From Talpa occidentalis (taxonomy: Eukaryota; Chordata; Mammalia; Eulipotyphla; Talpidae): 64,000 nt of DNA. The number at the start of each line of letters is the position of its first letter. Position 1 is the first letter of the stretch. The DNA lies in assembly GCF_014898055.3 (NCBI RefSeq), contig NW_023601543.1, forward strand, positions 64,369,782 through 64,433,781, written 5' to 3'. Under the pieces are notes generated by a model, which ran no database searches, had not been told where the DNA came from, and saw nothing but the letters and a program-made list of their open reading frames with translations. This document shows positions 56,281-64,000 of the stretch, in pieces. The position numbers were made by a program, and so were the translations under genes.

Positions 56281-56679
56281 CTACAGGATTATATGGTCAT
56301 GATCTAGCCACACGGGAATAGCATCTGTGTTTTTAAGTACGTAGGCTTTGACAGAAAGAAAAAACTGGGAGAGCTGACTGTTGGAGAGGCAGACAACAGC
56401 CCCTGCCCTAATTCTTTGAGTAGCAATGAAAAGTTTTCAACTGTTTTTGCTGGTTGTATTTCCCTGTCTTTCTGAGCAGAGATACTGAATCATCTCACAT
56501 TTTAGTAGGCTCAGCATAGAGTAGAGACAAGAACACCCAGGTGTTAGTGAATTTGTGCTGTACTATTATATTCAAATATCGCCAATTGCCCCAATAATGC
56601 TCTTTATAGCATCAATTGTTTTGGATCCAGGATCCAAACCAAGACCCTACACTGACACTGAATTTATTCGGAAACGTTT
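56227..56679. other. Unassigned noncoding stretch
   Basis: No gene or confident repeat, apart from the possible right-hand part of the old repeat described above. Confidence 0.4.
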
Positions 56680-56995
56680 TGAAATCACTATTGAGGGCCT
56701 CCCCTGGCAGTGAAGCAGTTGAGTGCTGAGCTGTGAAGCTGCCCGCAGCCTCTGCAGCACCAGTTGGATCCCCTGCCAGGCGAGGGTCCCACATGGCAAG
56801 ACAAACCTCTTCTGCCGAGCCCACTGCTCCCCTCAGCAGTGTATTTTGTCAGTCTGCCTGTGCTGTTCTCTGCTCTGGCTCTGGTGAATTTTCTCACCCT
56901 CCCGCACTTCTGACTGTACCCGGTGCTTGTATAGATAAATAAATAAATCTTAAAAAAAATTTTAAAGAAAAAAAATAAAATGAAATCACTATTGA
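56680..56995 (+). mobile_element. tRNA-derived SINE, type B-like
   Basis: Plus-strand SINE from GGGCCTCCCCTGGCAGTGAA through GTTGGATCCCC to an AAATAAATAAATCTTAAAAA tail. The 15-bp duplication TGAAATCACTATTGA is at 56680-56694 and 56981-56995. CpGs are mostly lost, so it is older than the copy at 55882. The two form an inverted pair about 450 bp apart. Confidence 0.93.
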
Positions 56996-57029
56996 ACTGA
57001 GGGTGTTAGGTGGCCCTTGGCTTCTCGGG

Positions 57030-57185
57030 GCTGACAGCTACAGAGGACTTTAAACTTTTCAAAAACTTTTGGCATGTGTTTATCTCACTTGATCCTTGCT
57101 ATAGCCCTGTAAGGTAAGCAGGGCACAGGTGAGCATTTCCATTTTATGGATGAGGAAACAGAGACTCAGAGGGTCACTCAGTGGG
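57030..57185 (+). mobile_element. MIR SINE
   Basis: TTTATCTCACTTGATCCTTG, CTATAGCCCTGTAAGGTAAG, CATTTTATGGATGAGGAAAC and AGAGACTCAGAGGGTCACTC follow the MIR core. Confidence 0.8.
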
Positions 57186-58269
57186 TTCAAGCCAGATCTG
57201 TGGTGTCACCTCAGCTTTGCGCTAATCCTCGAACCTTTCCTCCACTCTCCAGCAGATTAAAGGGGCAGATGAGAGTGTCCTCAGGCCTCACCCCTGTGGG
57301 GGTTGTCCCTGCTGCGGATGATGCCTCCTGTCTCCTAGTTGGCAGGTGTCCCTCTGGTGCCAGAGACTAGGCAGGCAGAGGTCTGGAAGAGTGCCAAGCT
57401 AGGCAAGACACAGGTAACGCTGGAGGAGCCTTCTTGGCCTCGCCCCAGCAGCAGTGTTTCTGGTAACATCTGAGCGCCACAGTGGGGCAATGCCCGGCTT
57501 GGGGACCAGTCCTCCGCTTCTGGCAGCAGAAGAGTCTGGCCCAGAGACTGTTGTGGTCCCTTCCTGCCATGAGTCCAGAAGGCTGTGGCTGCCCCACTCA
57601 GCGATTCTGACCCTTAACACTGTGGGCATCTCCCTGCACTTCCAGCTGCCAGTGCCTCTGTGTCTCCAGGTGCAGCGATTTTCGCTGGGGCTGTACACAC
57701 AGTGTGAGAGAACTAGTACCAACCTTCTACCCCTGCCACAGCTCCCTGGGCGCCAGACTCAACGGATGCATCGGGAGATAAATACCCCAGCTCTATCGTC
57801 CCTCTGACAGGCGAACTCTGAGACATGGGTGCGGAGTGTGGTCCTTCACCTGGTGCCAGTCTGGGAACTGGTCTTCAATAAGCACAGAAACTGAGAGCAA
57901 GCACTTAGAAATTTCCTGAGTCATCTCATAGAGTAGCTAGCTAGAGATCTCTTGCATTAAATAATAAAGCATTTGGGCTTGTATTTGGTATGGCTTTGCT
58001 GTTATTTTTTTCTAGCAATTCATTTTTATTGCATATTTAAAAGGTTGGGGGTATTGGTTTGTAATGGTTTGGAGATTAAAAAGAAAGGAAGACCCAAATC
58101 CTTCACCAGACGTAGTTAGAAAACGGTTGTCCATTATTTCCCAGCGTAATGCGGTGGGATTAAGCCCTGGACACCCCCACTCCTCAGTAATGCTGGCTCT
58201 AGAGTTTTCCTTCCCTGTTTCACTTCCCTACAACGAGCTGCCAAGCACTACCCTACAGTGCTTCCAGAG
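57186..58269. other. Unassigned noncoding stretch
   Basis: No gene. The 117-codon plus frame (57454-57807) and 107-codon minus frame (57399-57722) cover the same DNA and neither has a motif. Confidence 0.4.
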
Positions 58270-58345
58270 ACATTCCCCTAAATAAACTATTTACAGGCGA
58301 ATTCCTGTCTCAAGGTCTGCTGGGGGCGGGCAGCCTGAGATAATG
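58270..58345 (+). repeat. Old repeat 3' end, same type as 5955-6095
   Basis: CCTAAATAAACTATTTACAG and TCCTGTCTCAAGGTCTGCTG repeat the phrase order of the 6.0-kb element. Confidence 0.45.
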
Positions 58346-59875
58346 ACTTTCTCTCCAATTCATTCCAGAATCCAGTCCCATCCTGTGATTTTCAAGTGTT
58401 TATACTTTTTAAATGAAATGCTTAAAGTGTCTATCTGGAAATACCTTTTAAAAATACCTCAAGACTTTAAGAACATTTAGAATCATTTAAGAGGCATTTT
58501 CTTTTCTTTTTTTTTATAGAAAAGAATAAGAAAAATGTATTCTGTTACATTTTAAGAATACTCTGTGCTCAAAATTGGGTAATTCAGTGGCTCAGCAATG
58601 TCATCAGGGACCTGGGTTTTCCATCAAGAAGCATTTTCTATCCCTTCCGTGTCTTAATTCATTAAAGAAAAATGCCTATGAGTGACGCTTCCTAGAATGT
58701 GATCACCTCTACCGAACCACAGATCCACATCTTAATTTCAGAAAAACGTCTAATTGTCCAGCTTCTTTTCTTCCCTTTATCGACTTTGCCCCCACAAAGG
58801 GCTCAAGCACTGCCTACAGTTTGCATCTGTCTCCTTAGCCCCAGCAGTCTCAGGACCCTGGAAGAGATCAGGGCTGGGAAGCAGGATCATATTCATTCTC
58901 AGAGTCTTCTAAATACAGGGGATTTCAAAGAAGCTGATCGCAAATCAAAGTAAAGAGCCACAGTCTTGGCTTTGTTCCCTGTCTGCTGTTTGTATATTTT
59001 ATATTATGCATGGACCGGGGCACCCACGGCGGGGCCTGCTGGTTATAACCACAATCAATCAATCCCAACCTATTTTCAGGACCTGCCAGCCATCGGGATA
59101 ACTTCCAGAACTATTGGAGCCCTCTTTTCATTATTTAAAGACTGGTGAAAAGATGCAAAAATGCTTAATGAAAGGGCCAGGTGACCAAGTGACAGGCAGG
59201 CTCAGGACTCAAGGCCCAGGCTGTCAGGAGGGCATTAGCACCTCGCTCTCCATGTAGGGCAGGCAGACCCCGCTCCCGGGTGTGGTTTTATCCCCGCCCT
59301 TGGGGCTCTGGGTAAGCCTCACAACTGTAACATGGAAGAGCTGCCAAAAGGGCCAGTGAGACATTTACCACCAGTTTCCTCGCTGCCTTCTCAGGCTAGA
59401 TGTTTGCCCCTAGCTAAGACACAGTGGCCAATAGTCCCAAACATTGCAAGTAGGGACCCAGCTTTGTACCAGAGCCCATGTGCACAGAATCAGGAAAAAG
59501 GAACAGCAAAGTAAAGGTTGAGTCGTCACCTTCAGACTAGGGGTGCCCGGTAAGGTACAGGACTGCCAGGTACATTTGAATTTCAGATAAAAGTTAAACA
59601 AAACCAGTCACTTATTTTGACAACAAATGGGGTTTGTTCGGAAACAAAGCAACAGAGAAGAGGGCAGATAGAGTGTGTTCACGGTGACTACGTGCCCATT
59701 CCTGAATCCAGGTCTAACCGCCTGCCCCCCACTCCCCGCCACACACGCACATAACTTCTGGAGGACCATCCCTTGGGTGCCAATGGAGGAAACAGTGGAA
59801 GATGCAAGGTCCTGTAGTTTACTGACTTACGCATGCATAGGCACTCTCTAGCCTCCCGACCTCATTTAAATGGGC

Positions 59876-59878
<3 letters not shown>
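58346..59878. other. Unassigned noncoding stretch
   Basis: No gene. AT-rich at 58.38-58.70 kb. At 58.96-59.15 kb unique-looking sequence contains TGGTTATAACCACAATCAAT with repeated TCAATCAATC, possibly regulatory. An old-repeat patch, GGTAAGGTACAGGACTGCCA with TTTGAATTTCAGATAAAAGT, lies at about 59.55-59.61 kb. Confidence 0.4.

Positions 59879-59930
<52 letters not shown>
59879..59930 (+). repeat. (AT)26 microsatellite
   Basis: An uninterrupted run of 26 AT dinucleotides. Such length normally makes the locus polymorphic and able to extrude as a cruciform. Confidence 0.97.
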
Positions 59931-59932
<2 letters not shown>

Positions 59933-60045
59933 TATAAGTATATCCCAAATATTGCTTGGGGGATATACTTATGTTAAAAAAAGAAAAAGGTTTATCTGAA
60001 ATGTAAATGTGTCTGGAAGCCCTATATTTTTATCTGCTGGGAATC
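59931..60045 (+). repeat. Old mammalian repeat with a perfect 13-bp inverted repeat
   Basis: ATAAGTATATCCC (59934-59946) and GGGATATACTTAT (59960-59972) are exact reverse complements around a 13-nt loop. The following GGTTTATCTGAAATGTAAAT shows that this is a familiar dispersed element, an inverted partner of the patch at about 59.55-59.61 kb. The hairpin belongs to that repeat family. Confidence 0.6.
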
Positions 60046-60409
60046 TACTTTGGATCCCTGTTACTACTTCTATGTGTTCCTCCCTGCAACTTCTGGTGGT
60101 TTTGCTTCCAGTGGACTGGACCTATGAGTCTTCTTCGCAGGCCTGCTCTTGGGCTGCTGGAGCCACTTTGCTTGCAGAGGTACAGAGTGGAAGTGCCTAG
60201 GCATTTATACCCTCCAGCCCACCCCAGGGTGGTCCTTAGACAATCACCAACGATTACTGGTGCAGGAGTATGAAAGCCCAGTTCTCCTCTTCTGCCTTGG
60301 GTCCAGCACAGGGTCAGGCTGCAGCCTCGTCCTGTGCAGAGCTGGGCCTGACATTGCTCACACAGCTGGCTTCCTCCCCTTGCCTGTCTGCTCCCCCTCC
60401 CCCTTACCC

Positions 60410-60410
<1 letters not shown>
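60046..60410. other. Unassigned noncoding stretch
   Basis: No gene; the overlapping 108- and 86-codon frames run into the TC repeat and read as low complexity. Confidence 0.4.

Positions 60411-60457
<47 letters not shown>
60411..60457 (+). repeat. (TC)23 microsatellite
   Basis: An uninterrupted polypyrimidine TC tract of 47 bp, which can form H-DNA. Repetitive Ser/Leu frames across it are artefacts. It is followed by the end of an old repeat at 60460-60540 (TTGTATTGGAATCCTCAGCT). Confidence 0.97.
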
Positions 60458-60459
<2 letters not shown>

Positions 60460-60540
60460 AGTACTTCCTTCCTAAATTGCTTGTATTGGAATCCTCAGCT
60501 GAAGGCTGGCTTCTGGGGAACTCTGCCTAAGACAGTTAGG

Positions 60541-61084
60541 CAAGGGAGGGGTCTTCAGGAGGAGGGGAGCAGGGGAGAGGCAGCAGGAGGTGAAATTGGG
60601 CTATCCTGTCTCCTTTTCCACTCAGCCAGAGGTGGAGCAGTGCCAACCAGCTGGCCCCCTGAGAGGGGCCTGGGCAACTCATGTTGCCAGGAACTCTGAC
60701 TGCTGGTGCTCCAAAGCGCATGCTCATGTTGAGGGCCTCTTAGCCCTCACTCTCTGCAGCTGCTTGGCTCTGCTTGACCACCGGCAGGACTGGCAAGCAC
60801 TTAGCATGCTGCCGTGTATGTTGTCTGGATACACTGAAGGAATGAATGACTGAATGGAGAGGTTCCGTGCCTCACAGCCCTTACAGTCCCCTCGCTCCTC
60901 TGGGCCCCAGACAAGCTGGTCAGACTCTGGCTCTTCTTACACTTGCTGCAAATGCCCCAAGACAGGATGTCAAACAAGTCTGTAGACCCTTAGAGCTGGG
61001 GCAGGGTGGTCATGCAGGGCGTCCTGCATGTTAAGGAGTGAGAGCTGGCAGCACCAGCCTGAGGCCCTTGAAACAGGAAGGGCC
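60541..61084. other. Unassigned noncoding stretch
   Basis: No gene. A possible L2 tail lies at about 60.79-60.86 kb (GATACACTGAAGGAATGAAT). Confidence 0.35.
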
Positions 61085-61560
61085 ATTTTCACCCTTGGTA
61101 GCACATTGAAACAACCTGGGAAAACTTGAAAAAACTGGATGCTTGGGTCCCATCCCCAGGGCCTCTGTTTTAATCGGTCTAGGTGTGGTCTGGGAGTTTA
61201 AAAAGCCTCCAAGTTGACTTCACTCATATGTGGAATATACAGAAAACAGCAACTGATGAAACTAAACCAAACCCTAGAAATATGACTGCAGAATTGGGGC
61301 TACTAGAAGGGAAGGGAGAATGGGAAAAAGGGGAGCAGGGGGCCCAATGGACTGTGGTAAAGGACTATGGGTACGCTGGTGGTGTTATGTGGTGTGGTGA
61401 CGTACCTCTGAGGAGGTGTGTACCTGTACCTCTGAATCATATGCACTGTTGTAAACCAATGTTACCTCAATACAAAAAGAAAGAAAAAAACAAATAAAAA
61501 TCTTCCAAGAGATTCTACTAAGCAGCTAGGCTTACAGCCTCTGGGCTCAAAAGTTCTGTG
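61085..61560 (+). mobile_element. MER20-like hAT element split by an L1
   Basis: The left part has GTAGCACATTGAAACAACCT, GCTTGGGTCCCATCCCCAGG and TTTTAATCGGTCTAGGTGTG; the right part, after the L1, continues GAGATTCTACTAAGCAGCTA. The split places the L1 insertion after the MER20. Confidence 0.6.
61200..61509 (+). mobile_element. 5'-truncated L1 3' end (lineage-specific, fairly young)
   Basis: Starts TTCACTCATATGTGGAATAT and ends AACCAATGTTACCTCAATAC plus an A-rich tail. The flanks AAAAGCCTCCAAG (61200-61212) and AAAATCTTCCAAG (61497-61509) are a probable 13-bp duplication with two mismatches. The 104-codon frame is chance. The same L1 end appears antisense at 46128-46202. Confidence 0.75.
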
Positions 61561-61737
61561 CCTGGGTCAGATGCCTCTTAGATTAAATGAGATGCTGGTG
61601 TTAGACAGGGTCAAGGCACTCAGTTAATTGGGCTCCATCATTTAAAATTTGGGGGTGTCTGCATTTAAGGAAATAAATAGTTCCTAGATTGAGGGAAGCT
61701 GTTTGATTTCAGTAGTTACTGAAGAAGCTGTCAGACT

Positions 61738-61880
61738 TAAGCGAGCCTCAAATCACCTGTAGTTGTTGGGCGCTACCGCCAGAGTTTCTGTTTAGTAGAC
61801 ATGGGCATGGGGGTGGGGGATACCCAATAATTTGTGCTTCTAAAAGTTTCCCTGGCGATGTGGATGCTGCTGGATGGGGA
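61738..61880 (+). mobile_element. MER5A-like hAT DNA transposon
   Basis: CTCAAATCACCTGTAGTTGT, CGCCAGAGTTTCTGTTTAGT, AATTTGTGCTTCTAAAAGTT and CGATGTGGATGCTGCTGGAT follow MER5A end to end apart from the TIRs. Confidence 0.7.
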
Positions 61881-62017
61881 GCATACCTGGATGACCTCTG
61901 AGTTACCCTGGACTAGACTTGGGGCTGAGCTGACTCTATTGAGAATGAGCATTGTTTTCACTCATTCATTCCCCACTCATTCATTGGTTTATCCCTCCGA
62001 GGCTGCACAGGGGACTG

Positions 62018-62302
62018 TGTTAGCTCTTTTTTTTTTTAATTTATTTATTTTTATACAAGAGCTGGGGTACAGGCCAGATGTGCGGGAGGGTGAGAGGACT
62101 CACCAGAGACAGAGTGGGGAACAGAACAGGCAGACTGATGAAATACACTGCTGAGGGGAGCAGCGGGCGAGACAGGAGAGGTCTGCCATGCCATGTGGAA
62201 TTCTCGCTGGCTGGCCGGGATCAAACCCGTGCTGCAGAGGCTGCGGACAGCTTCACATCGCAGTGTTTAGCCATTTGTGCCACCAGGGAGGCCCTGTTAG
62301 CT
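62018..62302 (-). mobile_element. tRNA-derived SINE, type A
   Basis: Minus-strand SINE with tail TTAATTTATTTATTTTTATA and head ending TTGTGCCACCAGGGAGGCCC. The short duplication TGTTAGCT (62018-62025, 62295-62302) extends into T-runs on both sides. The reverse-strand B-box reads GGTTTGATCCC, one change from the tRNA form. Confidence 0.92.
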
Positions 62303-64000
62303 TTTTTTGTGCTATCATGCTGTGTCACAAACTATCCTCCAAATCTCAGTGACTTCCCAATGCAAATATTTATTTCATCCTTCCAGAGCTAGAGGTTGGC
62401 TGCAGTTGGAGTTGGGCTGGGTTTGAGTCCAGGCTTTGGTTTCGGTTGGGGTTTGCTCCTCATGAATTCATCTGAAGACCTGGGCTGAAGAAGCAGTGGC
62501 TACCCGAGATAGGTCCTTTTTATTAGTGGAGGACAGAAATGTCAAGAGGGTTCGCAGAAACTTAAAAGCTTTAGCTTGTGACTGACACTGTCGCTTTCAC
62601 CCACATTCCATTGGCCAGAGCCATTCGCTTGGCCGAGTTCAAAGTCAAGGATGGGGAGATATATTCTGTCCATAGCAAACAGTGTCAGATAAAGGGGGTG
62701 AAGAATGACTAAAGAAAGTATGATGGACAAATAATATCATCTACCAGAACTCATTGGTTGTCAGGCTTCACGTGGAATTCTAGAGAGACCCAGAAAGGGA
62801 AAACAAGGTCTCAGCCTCTGAGCAGCACAGAGTGGCAAGAGAGACAGACAAAGGCGTTAAGGTGACACGATGCGGGAGATGGCAGACACCGGGGCAGCAG
62901 GAGTGTGCAGGTGGGACTGACTCCCACCCCTGGGATGCTTGCCCTCCCACACTGTGCCCCCAAGGTCCTTGTCACTGTGCCTGGGCTGTGGTTGTGGGAA
63001 CCTGGACTGTGTGTGGGAACAGTTGGGTTGACTTATGCTGCAGAGCACAGAACAAAAGAAACTGAGCCTGTGCCTGGGTAGGGGCAGATTTGTTCTAGGA
63101 AGTCCAAAGTACCAAATCCAAAGGGAAGGACAACTGAGAACTGTCTTATTTTCTGGTGCAGAAAGTGAGAAATACGAGTGAGACTCTGGGGAAGTGAAAC
63201 CCATGGTATTTTGAGGTGGCAAGAGGCTGGTGCGTCAAGACTGGTGGGATGTCTGTTGCACTGAGATGGGGACAGCGAGGGCACCTTGAGAGTCATCAAG
63301 TTGGAGGGCCGGAGAAGGGGAGTGGTTTGGGCATTTTCCCAGCGGAGAGGGCATTCTAACTGGGGCACAGCTGGTAGGTAGGAGTTTGTTGGCAGATAGA
63401 GTTTACATGGTAGGAAGGGTAGTGTCAGGGGTTTGGGGGGTAATTCCAGGGGCCCCCTGACCCCTCCCTTTTCCATAAAGTTCCTGTAATTATTGTTATC
63501 TTTGACCCAGTCCACTCCTCCCCACTGGAACTTGGTGCTCCAGGCTGCCTGCTGCCCACAGCTGTCTCTGTATTTCACAGGTCACTGAGGTTTTATTGCC
63601 TCTGAGGTTTAGGGATTTTTCCTCCTCAAGTAATTACCACTGAAATTATGTGGTTTGATCTCTGAGTTATTATCAAACTCTGAGCCTCTCCAGCAGCATA
63701 ACTTTAGATAGTTTTCCAGGGACTGGGGTCCAGAACCACCCCCTCCCAGTGCTGGGCGCACCCACGGGGTTCACCAGGACGCTTGCTCTTCAACAGTCCT
63801 CATTGTGTGGGTGAGGGGCGAGCCCTGCCTCCTGGGAGCCTTTTCTCTGCTCCCAGAGGTAGGGTCAAGCTTTGGCAAGCCTCTATTTTTAGAGAAGCAC
63901 AATAAATCCCCGGGGTAACATGGATAAACAGGCCACGGTCTTGAAGTCATCTTTTGAGGGATCTAGAGGCTGGTATCTGCCGCGACATCCCTAAACGGAG
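62303..64000. other. Unassigned noncoding stretch
   Basis: No gene, SINE or LINE was recognised. The longest frame in the window (181 codons, minus, 33 bp inside 63033-63578) has no domain, no signal peptide and low codon bias; the overlapping 121-codon frame shares the same DNA. I see no promoter, splice site or poly-A signal that would support an exon. Confidence 0.45.

Noticed and set aside
59934..59972. Perfect hairpin as a terminator or RNA element
   Set aside because: Its flanks match a dispersed old mammalian repeat, so the hairpin is a family property and not a local functional element.
1155..62302. CRISPR-like reading of the regularly recurring repeats
   Set aside because: Repeats are 250-320 bp, dispersed, in both orientations, with target-site duplications; this is a SINE family in a mammal.
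63033..63578. Longest open frame (181 codons, minus strand)
   Set aside because: No domain, membrane segment or family motif; another frame overlaps the same DNA; chance frames of this length are expected in 64 kb of GC-moderate sequence.

Overview
The window is nuclear DNA from a placental mammal, and I see no protein-coding gene in it. The eukaryotic signs are mammal-wide old repeats (MIR, L2, MLT1/MLT2-type ERVL LTRs, hAT DNA transposons of the MER5/MER20/Charlie kind), L1 fragments of several ages, CpG depletion over most of the length, and many microsatellites. The open reading frames are short (longest about 180 codons), have no family motifs, and often run straight through repeats. I read the window as intergenic or intronic. 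No rRNA, tRNA gene, CRISPR array, operon or bacterial-type system is present.

The most diagnostic feature is a lineage-specific tRNA-derived SINE with a head like GGGCCTCCCTGGTGGCGCAG, an internal GGTTCGATCCC B-box, a body rich in CTGCTCCCCTCAGCAGTGTA, and an AAATAAATCTTT tail. It occurs about 15 times, in both orientations, usually with clear target-site duplications of 13-18 bp. From memory it matches neither Alu, B1/B2, canine/feline CAN-SINE, bovid BOV-tA, pig PRE-1, cetacean CHR-1, equine ERE, vespertilionid VES nor AfroSINE. Together with the L1 and tail style this suggests a laurasiatherian outside those groups. A pangolin is one possibility, as inference only. Two subfamilies can be told apart: older type A and younger, CpG-rich type B.

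Layout. 1-21.7 kb: SINE-rich flank with L2, MLT1 and MLT2-like LTRs, a hAT element, and the 5' half of an old L1 (about 16.8-19.9 kb) that carries its 5' region, a decayed ORF1, the start of the ORF2 endonuclease and two later SINEs. 21.7-51.6 kb: no lineage-specific SINE at all, only old MIR/L2/LTR/L1 pieces. Within it, about 33-41.7 kb is especially repeat-poor and includes a CpG-island-like stretch (37.16-37.68 kb) and sequence resembling conserved regulatory DNA. At 42.2-46.3 kb two short local duplications of unclear mechanism sit among LTR and L1 debris. 51.6-57 kb: a burst of six SINE insertions, some as inverted pairs. 57-64 kb: simple repeats, MER20 split by an L1 3' end, MER5A and one last SINE.

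I did not find a convincing undescribed biological system. The points most worth checking are the 30-kb SINE-free zone with its embedded CpG-rich and AT-rich candidate regulatory elements, the two local templated-looking duplications, and the unusual SINE structural variants. Repeat family names are from memory of consensus sequences and were not verified by search.
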